Source: Actinomycetes bacterium
Lineage (GTDB): Bacteria; Actinomycetota; Acidimicrobiia; Spongiisociales; UBA5794
NCBI GenBank assembly: GCA_023336765.1
Contig: JAMBLL010000069.1
Coordinates: 1 to 15,611 of the forward strand
Length of the DNA stretch: 15,611 nt
Reading direction: 5' to 3'
Positions 1 through 6,450 of this stretch are shown in pieces (within the stretch, counting starts at the first letter, position 1; each line of letters begins with the position of its first letter). Below the pieces are notes generated by a model. It saw only the letters and a program-made list of their open reading frames with translations, searched no databases and was not told where the DNA came from. Made by a program: the position numbers and the translations under genes.

Positions 1-116
1 ATCGTAGATCGTAAATCGTCAGAAGAGTGCGTGGATAGTGCCGAACAGTGAATCAGCCCTGGACGCTCACACGGGTTTCCTGGGCGATTTACGATCTACG
101 ATTGTACGATTTACGT
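1..116. repeat. Palindromic heptamer-repeat element E1 (left end cut by window)
   Basis: This gap lies just downstream of the whiB stop codon. Bases 1-18 (atcgtagatcgtaaatcg) are a perfect inverted repeat of 85-102, and both arms are built from degenerate 7-base words of the type ATCGTAA/ATCGTAG. The right arm runs on to about 116, ending in acgt followed by ctt, six bases before the whiB stop. The same arm-end pattern occurs in the element at 6299-6446. The 60-odd bases between the arms show no gene and no obvious similarity to the interior of the other element. The left arm probably continues beyond base 1. A terminator or non-autonomous palindromic element are both possible roles. Confidence 0.75.
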
Positions 117-122
117 CTTGGC

Positions 123-401
123 TTAAGAAGCTTTTCGCCTCTGGCGATCGCGGATGCGTCGACGCATCCTACGTCGTTCTCCCTCATCAAGTCCGCCCCA
201 GACGCCTGCGCCCTGGTTCGTTGCAAGGGCATACTGGAGACAAGCTACAGCGACGGGACAGTCCGCGCAGATGGCCTTTGCGGCAGCACCGGCAGGCTCC
301 TCTTCAGACTCGGGGAAAAACACATCGCTGCTTATGCCGTTGCAGGCGGCTTCGCCCCTCCAACTTACATCGGGTTCAAGCGTGAGTTCAACCAAAGTCA
401 A
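123..401 (-). CDS. WhiB-family iron-sulfur transcriptional regulator
   Basis: This is a small actinobacterial Wbl protein, expected to bind a [4Fe-4S] cluster and act with the principal sigma factor as a redox- or NO-responsive regulator. Four cysteines have the Wbl arrangement: one in AACNG, a CxxC pair (CADC), then a fourth after five residues. The GVWGG turn and an arginine-rich C-terminus (RRRMRRRIRDRQRRK) for DNA contact follow. The frame is open to a TTG at 428, but a good -10 (TATATT) covers that codon. I therefore prefer the TTG at 401, which has AAGGA nine bases upstream and gives about 92 residues. It follows the CBS-BON gene on the same strand. The subgroup (WhiB1/2/3-like) cannot be fixed from sequence alone. 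Family assignment is secure; the start is not. Confidence 0.93.
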   Translation of the reverse strand: MTLVELTLEPDVSWRGEAACNGISSDVFFPESEEEPAGAAAKAICADCPVAVACLQYALATNQGAGVWGGLDEGERRRMRRRIRDRQRRKAS

Positions 402-426
402 TGCGATCCGTCCTTGTCTCTCGGTC

Positions 427-432
427 AATATA
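427..432 (-). promoter_or_regulatory. Putative -10 element of whiB
   Basis: TATATT on the minus strand fits the actinobacterial -10 consensus TANNNT and lies in the 57-base gap between the CBS-BON gene and whiB. Transcription would begin near 420, upstream of the preferred TTG start at 401. No convincing -35 is visible. Confidence 0.35.
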
Positions 433-485
433 ACGACAGTGACCCGTTCAGTGTTCCGATTTTTTTCAATCCCCCTCCGGAATCC

Positions 486-1151
486 CTAGAAAAGCCCAGC
501 TCCAGCCCCTGTGTCGTCACTCGTCCACGTCACATCAGAATTCACAGAGATGACGCCTTCAACACGGACCGCAAGTTCTTGGAGCAGCCGAGCATCCGTT
601 CGCGATTCGACGGATCCATCGAGTTGGACAATGCCATCGACAACCGTAACCGAGAGCTTGTCGGGGTTAAGTTGGAGGACACCTATCACGACCTCATTGA
701 GGACCTCGCCACGTAGGTCCTCGTCGGGCCTGGCAAACGCACCCATAACATCTGCACGGGAAATGATCCCGCAGAGTGTTCCGTCGGGCGTGACCACCGG
801 CAGGCGCTTGACATTGAGTTCCGTCATCTTCCGAGCGGCCTCGGTCACCGTGCTTGACCCATCAACGACGTGAGGGGTCCTCGTCATGACATCTGCAACC
901 GTCTTCGCCTTGGGATGCTCTGCCTCACCGAGAAAGTTTGCAAGAAGACGGCGACGTTGACGTCCCCACGAACGGTCTGCCTCTGCGGTCACAAAATCAG
1001 CCTCGGTGATAATGCCAACCACCTTTCGATCGTCGTCGACGACCGGTAGTCCGCTGATCCCTGCGTTGACCATGATCCTGGCGGCTTCCTTGAGTGGTTC
1101 CTCGCCACTGATGGTCTTCACCTCAGATGTCATCACATCACTGACCTTCAC
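486..1151 (-). CDS. CBS-pair plus BON domain protein
   Basis: The 221-residue protein has two CBS motifs (about 7-56 and 89-140), which together form a Bateman module that usually senses adenine nucleotides. A BON domain follows (about 146-210), a fold linked to membrane or ligand association. Typical CBS signatures are visible: VSDVMTSEV near the N-terminus, then GISGLPVVDDDRKVVGIIT and VKRLPVVTPDGTLCGIISRAD. The same CBS-CBS-BON order occurs in many actinobacterial stress-related proteins, but the ligand and output are unknown. No signal peptide or membrane segment is seen, so it is probably cytosolic. The GTG start at 1151 is supported by a strong Shine-Dalgarno. It lies upstream of whiB on the same strand with a 57-base gap, and is divergent from the FHA gene. 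Confidence 0.92.
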   Translation of the reverse strand: MKVSDVMTSEVKTISGEEPLKEAARIMVNAGISGLPVVDDDRKVVGIITEADFVTAEADRSWGRQRRRLLANFLGEAEHPKAKTVADVMTRTPHVVDGSSTVTEAARKMTELNVKRLPVVTPDGTLCGIISRADVMGAFARPDEDLRGEVLNEVVIGVLQLNPDKLSVTVVDGIVQLDGSVESRTDARLLQELAVRVEGVISVNSDVTWTSDDTGAGAGLF

Positions 1152-1157
1152 CGGTCG

Positions 1158-1165
1158 ACCTCCTT
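1158..1165 (-). promoter_or_regulatory. Strong ribosome binding site of the CBS-BON gene
   Basis: AAGGAGGT on the minus strand lies six bases before the GTG at 1151. This fixes that non-ATG start. Confidence 0.8.
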
Positions 1166-1224
1166 GTGGTGCCTTGCGTTACTCCTCATAGGCTAGAGAA
1201 ATCTCACGAGCTAGACCACCCAGG

Positions 1225-2007
1225 ATGGAGAATGAAGAACACTCCACCTCCGCTACAGTACTCACACACACTCACATCACCCGCGTGGGGAATAGTTACG
1301 TGCCACTAAAGATCACCTATCAGGAAAACGATGCCGTCATCGATGATGGTGCCACCGCGGTCATCGGGTCGGATGCAACATCGACCGTCCGGATCGTACG
1401 CCCTGGAATCTCACGGCGCCATGCAGTCGTATCCCAGTCCCCGTCAGGATGGATTATCGAGGATGCTGGCTCACGAAATGGCTCGTACCGCTTCGGGCAA
1501 CGCTTCGAGCGAGTGGAGATCAACGGACCAGAAACCGTGTTTCTCGGCCATCCCACCGACGGCGAACAGCTCACGCTGGCTCCGGTCGGGGCTGACGATG
1601 CCGCACCGGCGTCGGACACTCCTGTCGTCGAGACATTCGTCCTGCCCGAAAGCCCACCAGTCAAGACATGGGCCACAGCCACCGCAGGCGCGGCCGCAGG
1701 CAAGAAGACAGCCCCCTCGACCAAGACGACGACCGGTAGCGGGACAGAAACAGCCTCAGCGAAGGACAAGACACCTCCTGTTTCTGCTGGTACCACGCCG
1801 CCTCCATCCGCGATGGTGCCAGAGACATCGGCGACCCGAAGCCGGGCACAGAGAACACCAAGAGAGGTCGATCTCGCCGAACTCACGAACGCCCTGAGGG
1901 ATCAGATCAACGCAGTCAAGGGGTTGACGTGGTCCGTGTGGGCGATGATCGCTGTTACCGCAGCCCTCGCCGTGATGACCCTCTTCGTCGGCATCCTCGG
2001 TTCGTAA
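1225..2007 (+). CDS. Tail-anchored FHA-domain protein
   Basis: The FHA domain spans about 28-120 and should bind phosphothreonine peptides made by a Ser/Thr kinase. The expected motifs are present: IGSD near residue 47, SRRH near 63 and SRNGS near 83. A low-complexity Thr/Ala/Pro/Ser linker covers about 121-215, followed by a short amphipathic stretch (DLAELTNALRDQINAVKG) and one hydrophobic segment at about 236-258. The protein ends two residues later, so the FHA domain should face the cytoplasm from a C-terminal anchor. The first 25 residues look non-conserved. A GTG at 1300, with GTGGGG nine bases upstream and directly before the first FHA strand (PLKITYQ), is a credible alternative start. 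No kinase gene is adjacent. Partner and pathway are unknown. Confidence 0.88.
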   Translation: MENEEHSTSATVLTHTHITRVGNSYVPLKITYQENDAVIDDGATAVIGSDATSTVRIVRPGISRRHAVVSQSPSGWIIEDAGSRNGSYRFGQRFERVEINGPETVFLGHPTDGEQLTLAPVGADDAAPASDTPVVETFVLPESPPVKTWATATAGAAAGKKTAPSTKTTTGSGTETASAKDKTPPVSAGTTPPPSAMVPETSATRSRAQRTPREVDLAELTNALRDQINAVKGLTWSVWAMIAVTAALAVMTLFVGILGS

Positions 2008-2035
2008 CAGCAAGGGGACAGCGGATAGGGATCGG

Positions 2036-2140
2036 CTGTTTTCCGTTTTCCGTCTTCCGTCTTCCGAATGAAGCTGAAGAGTCAGCTCTGGTAATGGGTT
2101 TCTGACTGTGAGCTGTGAGCTGTCGACTGTGAACTGAGCG
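2036..2140. repeat. Mixed heptamer-repeat block A
   Basis: The 160-base gap between the converging FHA and PAC2 genes holds two 7-base-period arrays. Four words of the TTTTCCG/TCTTCCG type occupy about 2036-2063, and five of the CTGTGAG/CTGTGAA type occupy 2106-2140. They are separated by 42 bases, exactly six heptamers, so the whole 105 bases stays in phase. The spacer contains a hairpin AGCTGA-agag-TCAGCT (2072-2087) with no following T-run. An 8-base inverted repeat, CGGATAGG (2022-2029) and CCTATCCG (2151-2158), brackets the block. No coding potential is evident. A role as transcript boundary between the two converging genes is possible. Confidence 0.8.
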
Positions 2141-2167
2141 ACCCGCATCACCTATCCGAGCGGGCCT

Positions 2168-3019
2168 TCAACCCTCATCGTCCGAGTCGCGTAGGAACTC
2201 TGCCACTTCGTCTGCGATTTCATCCGCCGTTGGGAGATCCTCAGGAACCAACGAGGTCCTACCAACACGCAAATCGAGACCCTCAACGAATTCCCTCGCA
2301 TCCCCGCGCTGCTCGAGGATCTCATCGAGCTTGGTGACCTGGTTCGTGGCCTCGAGTTCAATCGACGACAGGTCGAATTCGATACCGATCTGAGCTGCTG
2401 CTTTCACCAGGAGCGAATAGATCGCAGGCTCGTAGGGCCGTCCGACGTACTGAGGAACCTGTGCCCAATAGCCGATGGCCGGAACCCCTGCGTCTTCGAT
2501 GGCTGCTCGAAACACGGTGCCAGCAGATGCAGGGACAACGATGTCGTCCATGAGCGCCTCATCTCCTGCGAGGAGCAGACGCGGATCGGTGGCCGTGCAG
2601 AATGTTGCCGTGGTTGAGGCGTGACGGACAGGTGCGGGGACGGCGCCGAGGGTTACCAGATGCGAAACGCCGAATACACCGACGAGGTCGGCGAGGGCGT
2701 CAGAGATGGAGGCCCAGGCGAAATCCGGTTCGTTTCCGACAACGACCAGAACATCCTTGCCCGAGGGACGAACGTGGATGATCTCCATGCGGGGCCAGGT
2801 CAAAGAGGACAACGTCCCTGATGAGAACCTCAGAATCGGTCGATTCGATCGATAGTCGAAGATCGAGTCCGGGTCGAACGACACTATCGGTTCACCGGAC
2901 TCCGCGATCCAGTCGGCAGCGTCGCTCGCTGTTGACGCTGCGTCTCCCCAACCCGCCAGCGCCATGACGAGGACCGGGTCGTCCATGGGCGGTGGAGGTG
3001 ACAGGTTGTACAGCGACAT
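2168..3019 (-). CDS. PAC2-family protein (proteasome assembly chaperone-like)
   Basis: This 283-residue cytosolic protein belongs to the PAC2 family, named after the eukaryotic proteasome assembly chaperone 2. The function of the bacterial members is not established. Recognisable stretches are LAGWGDA (about 21-27), FDPDSIFDYRSNRP (48-61), and a central hydrophobic core with TLGAVPAPVRH. The C-terminal part is acidic (DEIADEVAEFLRDSDDEG). Length fits the actinobacterial family. It lies downstream of Bpa on the same strand, separated by a 165-base gap with repeat block B, so it may have its own promoter. TAACCT sits six bases before the ATG, which has no Shine-Dalgarno, suggesting a leaderless transcript. 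The neighbourhood suggests, but does not prove, a proteasome-related role. Confidence 0.88.
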   Translation of the reverse strand: MSLYNLSPPPPMDDPVLVMALAGWGDAASTASDAADWIAESGEPIVSFDPDSIFDYRSNRPILRFSSGTLSSLTWPRMEIIHVRPSGKDVLVVVGNEPDFAWASISDALADLVGVFGVSHLVTLGAVPAPVRHASTTATFCTATDPRLLLAGDEALMDDIVVPASAGTVFRAAIEDAGVPAIGYWAQVPQYVGRPYEPAIYSLLVKAAAQIGIEFDLSSIELEATNQVTKLDEILEQRGDAREFVEGLDLRVGRTSLVPEDLPTADEIADEVAEFLRDSDDEG

Positions 3020-3025
3020 GGCGTC

Positions 3026-3031
3026 AGGTTA
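3026..3031 (-). promoter_or_regulatory. Putative leaderless -10 of the PAC2 gene
   Basis: TAACCT (TANNNT consensus) is followed by six bases and then the ATG at 3019, placing the expected transcription start at or next to the start codon. No Shine-Dalgarno is present. No clear -35 is seen. Confidence 0.45.
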
Positions 3032-3047
3032 CCTGTTAGAAACAGAG

Positions 3048-3181
3048 TTCACAGTGGACAGTTGACAGTGGACAGTCGGAGAACGGAAAAGCGAGAACGA
3101 ACAACCGATGACCGATGACCGAAAACCGTTTCACATTCTGGCTGACGGCTGATAGCTGACGGCTGACGGCTGACGGCTGCT
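3048..3181. repeat. Mixed heptamer-repeat block B
   Basis: The 165-base gap between the PAC2 start and the Bpa stop is almost wholly made of 7-base words. Four of the TTCACAG/TGGACAG type run from 3048 to 3075. After a one-base slip come 15 in-phase words (3077-3181) of three types: CGGAAAA-like, CCGATGA-like, then GGCTGAC-like (3140-3181). Read on the minus strand, the TTTTCCG-like and then CTGTGAA-like words appear in the same order as on the plus strand of block A. Blocks A and B therefore flank the PAC2 gene as an inverted pair. No coding function is apparent, although frames stay open through it by chance. Confidence 0.82.
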
Positions 3182-3184
3182 CCC

Positions 3185-3673
3185 CTACAGGTACAGTCCG
3201 CTCCCTGATTCGGGCTCGCCGGTGTCGATGGATCGTGGCTGACGCATGTGATCGAGTTGCGCGGTCGCTGCCATCTGCTGGCTGATGAGCGACGCCTGGA
3301 TACCGTGGAACAGACCCTCGAGCCACCCGACAAGTTGCGCCTGGGCCACACGTAGCTCAGCCTCTGAGGGCGTACCTTCGTCTATAGGGATGAACACAGC
3401 ATCGAGTTCATCAACAAGGTCCTCAGACAACACATCTTTGAGTTCGGCGAGGGACCGATCGTAGATCGCACGGAGACGGTCACGACCCGCATCGTCGAGC
3501 GGTGCCTGGCGTACCTCCTCGAGCATCGCCCGGGTCATCGACGCGATACGGATGAGCTTCGATGGTTCTGACACATGCGGACGCGCATCATCCGAACTCG
3601 TCGAGTCGTCAGGTGAAGAGACCACCTCGGGAGTCAGTACACCGTCCTGTTCGCTGTGTTCGGGAGATTCCAT
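3185..3673 (-). CDS. bpa: Bacterial proteasome activator (Bpa/PafE family)
   Basis: The 162-residue protein matches the ring-forming, ATP-independent activator that opens the 20S proteasome gate in actinobacteria, known from Mycobacterium tuberculosis Rv3780. The conserved helical core runs about 38-145. Key stretches are LLxEVR-like MLEEVRQAPLD (50-60), SEAELRVAQAQLVGWLEGLFHGIQ (103-126) and QQMAATAQL (132-140). The protein ends in GLYL, corresponding to the GQYL docking motif of the mycobacterial protein that inserts into the alpha-ring. The N-terminal 35 residues are acidic, Ser-rich and probably disordered. The ATG at 3673 has TATGCT exactly six bases upstream, suggesting leaderless initiation. 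No proteasome core subunit gene is in this window. It is divergent from the acylase gene and upstream of the PAC2 gene. Confidence 0.93.
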   Translation of the reverse strand: MESPEHSEQDGVLTPEVVSSPDDSTSSDDARPHVSEPSKLIRIASMTRAMLEEVRQAPLDDAGRDRLRAIYDRSLAELKDVLSEDLVDELDAVFIPIDEGTPSEAELRVAQAQLVGWLEGLFHGIQASLISQQMAATAQLDHMRQPRSIDTGEPESGSGLYL

Positions 3674-3679
3674 TACCAG

Positions 3680-3685
3680 AGCATA
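3680..3685 (-). promoter_or_regulatory. Putative leaderless -10 of bpa
   Basis: TATGCT is followed by six bases and the ATG at 3673, the spacing expected when transcription starts on the A of the start codon. It lies in the 54-base divergent gap shared with the acylase gene. Confidence 0.5.
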
Positions 3686-3712
3686 CGATGTCCGTCCGGC
3701 TCCCGATACGGG

Positions 3713-3718
3713 TACGAT
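3713..3718 (+). promoter_or_regulatory. Putative -10 of the acylase gene
   Basis: TACGAT ends nine bases before the ATG at 3728, so the leader would be only about three bases. The only Shine-Dalgarno-like sequence is GAG directly abutting the ATG. It would fire away from the bpa promoter in the same short gap. Confidence 0.4.
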
Positions 3719-3727
3719 GATGTCGAG

Positions 3728-6295
3728 ATGTCAGACGCCGGCACCACCAAGCAAGACCCAAAGCCCAGCCGATGGCGCACCGCGACGAAAGTGATCCTGT
3801 TGTCAGCGTTCGGTGTCCTCATCTTTGTCATCGTTGCAGGAGCCCTGTTCACCAGATACTCGGTTTCGAGAGCATTCCCGCAGACAGAGGGAACCATCCA
3901 GGTTCCTGGTCTCGATGGTGAGGTTGAGGTGATCCGGGACTCGACGGGTGTCCCCCACATCTACGCGGATACTCCGCACGACTTGTTCATCGCACAGGGA
4001 TACGTCCACGCACAGGACAGGTTCTTCCAAATGGACTTCTGGCGACACATCTCCTACGGGCGGCTCTCAGAGATGTTCGGAGATTCCCAGGTCGAGACCG
4101 ATACGTTCATCAGAACGCTGGGTTGGGGTCGCCTCGCAGACGAACAGTACGAGGTGGAATCCCAGGAAGCCAAAGCGATCATCGACGCGTACTCGCAGGG
4201 CGTCAATGCCTACCTCGAGGCTCAATCGCCCTCGGATCTCAGCTTCGAGTACTCCATCATCGAACTGCTGAACCATGACTATACACCAGAGCCATGGACC
4301 GGGGCACAATCCCTTGCGTGGGGAAAGGTGATGGCATGGGATCTCGGCGGCAACCTCGAAGCAGAGATCGGTAGATCGCTGGCACTGGGTGTACTCCCGC
4401 CAGAACGCGTTGCTCAGCTCTATCCGCCCTATCCCGGGGACCGCCATCCATACATCATCCCCGATGATGGTTCCGCCGAAGCCGGAACACCCGTATCACT
4501 CCATGCCTCGGTGGATGCCAGGGATGCGCTTGGTTCGGCAGCAACCGCTATCGCTGCCCTCAACAAAGTCACAGGCGGAGGTGAGGAGACAGGCATCGGC
4601 TCGAACTCGTGGGTGCTGAGCGGAGAACACACACCGACGGGGATGCCTTATCTGATGAACGATCCACATCTGTCCGCCCAGATGCCGTCGATCTGGTACC
4701 AGGTCGGACTCCATTGCCGTGCGGTAACAGACGCATGCCCCTACGACGTTGCCGGGTTCTCGTTTGCAGGGGTTCCCGGTGTCATCATCGGCCACAACGC
4801 CGATATCGCGTGGGGGTTCACCAACGTGGGTCCGGATGTCCAGGACCTGTACATCGAGAAGATCAACCCGGACAACCCTGACCAGTACGAGATCAACGGC
4901 GAGTGGGTGGACATGGACGTCCATACCGAGACCATCGTCGTGGCGGGCGGCAACAACCAGGAAGTCACCGTTCGATCAACACGACATGGCCCGATCATCT
5001 CGGGGGTATACGAACCACTCGACGAGTTCGAAACGTCAGGGATCGATGTACCTCCCCAATTCGCTGTCGCCTTCAAGTGGACAGGTCTCGACGCCGGCCT
5101 TCCATCCGTATCCCAGCCGGTGCTCGGGATCAACCTGGCATCGAACTTCGAGGAGTTCAAGGAATCTGCCCTGCTGTTCGCCGTCCCCTCCCAGAACATG
5201 ATCTACGCGGATACCGAGGGCAACATCGGTTACGTCGTCCCAGGGAACATCCCGATTCGTTCTTCAGGGGACGGCACGCTGCCCGTGCCTGGATGGACGG
5301 ACGACAACGAGTGGACAGGCTTCATCCCCTATGACGAGTTGCCCTGGGTTCTGAATCCCGATTCCGGATACATCGTCACAGCGAACAACGCTGTCATCTC
5401 GGACGAGTACCCGTACCTGATCACAAAGGACTGGGACTACGGCCACAGAGCCCGCCGCATCGTGAGCCTGGTAACCGCCAACTTCGGGATACCTCTCGAT
5501 GATCACAGGAGGATCCAATTCGACGGCAGCGACCTCAACGCGGCGCGAATCCTCCCGTACCTCATGCCAGCGATCTCGTCCTCAGGTGTCGCGCTCGACG
5601 AGACGGGACAGGCGGCGACCGACCATCTCGATACATGGGATCTGCAGAACTCCGCGGGCAGTCCGGGTGCTGCAACGTGGAACGCAACATGGAAACACCT
5701 GCTCGAAGTGACCTTCCATGATGAGTTGCCTGAGTCGATATGGCCGGAGGGAAACTCGCGATGGTTCGAGGTGGTGGGCACGATGCTCAGCAACCCGAAC
5801 GATCCATTCTGGGACAACATCACAACAGCTGAAACGGAGACCAGAGATGACATGCTCGTGTCCGCATTCCTTGCAGGCGTCGAGGAACTGACGGATACTC
5901 TCGGTTCTGACGCATCCACATGGACGTGGGGCGCCATCCACGAGATGACCTTCATCAATCAGTCGCTCGGAGAATCAGGCATTGCGATCATCGAGGACCG
6001 CTTCAACCGCGGTCCCTTCCCTGCCAGCGGCAGCAAGGGAGTCGTCAATGCTGTTGGGTGGACGGCAACCGAGGGATTCGAGGTGGACTGGCTTCCTTCG
6101 ATGCGGATGCTCGTGGATCTCGATGACCTCTCCAACTCACTTGCCATGCACACAACAGGTCAATCGGGCCATGTCGATAACGAACATTACGACGACATGA
6201 TCCCGCTGTGGCTCAACGGCGAGAACCTCCCGTTCCTATGGGAACGAGCCGACATCAGAGCCGATGCGAAAGCAACGATGTATCTGATCCCGTAG
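3728..6295 (+). CDS. Penicillin acylase-family Ntn hydrolase, membrane-anchored
   Basis: The 855-residue protein belongs to the penicillin amidase (peptidase S45) family, made as one chain and self-cleaved into alpha and beta subunits. One hydrophobic segment (about 20-42) after a basic stretch acts as signal anchor, so the catalytic part lies outside the membrane. The alpha region has DSTGVPHIYA and AQGYVHAQDRFFQMDFWR. The autocleavage site is G-SNSW, with the predicted N-terminal nucleophile Ser at about residue 292 (codon 4601-4603). Later motifs include GHNADIAWGFTNVGPD, RHGPIIS, and near the C-terminus TGQSGH followed by HYDD. The substrate is unknown; family members cleave penicillins, acyl-homoserine lactones or other N-acyl amides. 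The frame is open upstream to 3656, overlapping bpa, but the ATG at 3728 avoids that overlap. Confidence 0.94.
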   Translation: MSDAGTTKQDPKPSRWRTATKVILLSAFGVLIFVIVAGALFTRYSVSRAFPQTEGTIQVPGLDGEVEVIRDSTGVPHIYADTPHDLFIAQGYVHAQDRFFQMDFWRHISYGRLSEMFGDSQVETDTFIRTLGWGRLADEQYEVESQEAKAIIDAYSQGVNAYLEAQSPSDLSFEYSIIELLNHDYTPEPWTGAQSLAWGKVMAWDLGGNLEAEIGRSLALGVLPPERVAQLYPPYPGDRHPYIIPDDGSAEAGTPVSLHASVDARDALGSAATAIAALNKVTGGGEETGIGSNSWVLSGEHTPTGMPYLMNDPHLSAQMPSIWYQVGLHCRAVTDACPYDVAGFSFAGVPGVIIGHNADIAWGFTNVGPDVQDLYIEKINPDNPDQYEINGEWVDMDVHTETIVVAGGNNQEVTVRSTRHGPIISGVYEPLDEFETSGIDVPPQFAVAFKWTGLDAGLPSVSQPVLGINLASNFEEFKESALLFAVPSQNMIYADTEGNIGYVVPGNIPIRSSGDGTLPVPGWTDDNEWTGFIPYDELPWVLNPDSGYIVTANNAVISDEYPYLITKDWDYGHRARRIVSLVTANFGIPLDDHRRIQFDGSDLNAARILPYLMPAISSSGVALDETGQAATDHLDTWDLQNSAGSPGAATWNATWKHLLEVTFHDELPESIWPEGNSRWFEVVGTMLSNPNDPFWDNITTAETETRDDMLVSAFLAGVEELTDTLGSDASTWTWGAIHEMTFINQSLGESGIAIIEDRFNRGPFPASGSKGVVNAVGWTATEGFEVDWLPSMRMLVDLDDLSNSLAMHTTGQSGHVDNEHYDDMIPLWLNGENLPFLWERADIRADAKATMYLIP

Positions 6296-6298
6296 GAA

Positions 6299-6446
6299 AC
6301 GTAAATCGTAGATCGTACGATCGTAAATCGTAAGTCGTCGGAGGATTGCAGCCGGAAACGGGATCGGAAGGCTGTGGGCTACGAACTCCGGTCGCCAATC
6401 CCGCGGCTTCTTCTCGATTTACGATCGTACGATTTACGATTTACGT
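6299..6446. repeat. Palindromic heptamer-repeat element E2
   Basis: This element fills the 155-base gap between the converging acylase and molybdopterin oxidoreductase genes. The 32-base arms 6299-6330 and 6415-6446 are inverted copies with one mismatch (at 6311). Each is built from ATCGTAA-type heptamers and contains the palindrome GATCGTACGATC. The left arm begins three bases after the acylase stop; the right arm ends four bases before the other gene's stop. The interior of about 84 bases is unrelated to that of E1. It could form a very long hairpin in either transcript and might terminate both genes. There is no transposase and no clear target duplication. Confidence 0.85.
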
Positions 6447-6450
6447 TCTT

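Noticed and set aside
48..716. A 222-codon open frame on the plus strand
   Set aside because: It runs antisense through the clear WhiB gene and the CBS-BON gene, and its translation has no recognisable domain.
2006..2040. Intrinsic terminator after the FHA gene
   Set aside because: AACAGC and GCTGTT can pair and TTTT follows, but the 6-base stem has a 23-base loop and the T-run belongs to the TTTTCCG repeat words, so support is too weak to list.
3048..3181. A CRISPR array
   Set aside because: The repeats are contiguous 7-base words without spacers, and no cas gene is present.
3036..3351. Open frames running through repeat block B into bpa
   Set aside because: They are produced by stop-free repeat words and overlap bpa out of frame; there is no domain.
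3656..3727. A longer N-terminus for the acylase
   Set aside because: It would overlap the start of bpa and contain both proposed promoters; the signal anchor begins properly after the ATG at 3728.
6296..6450. An insertion sequence
   Set aside because: There are good inverted arms but no room for a transposase and no visible target duplication; it is kept as a repeat element only.
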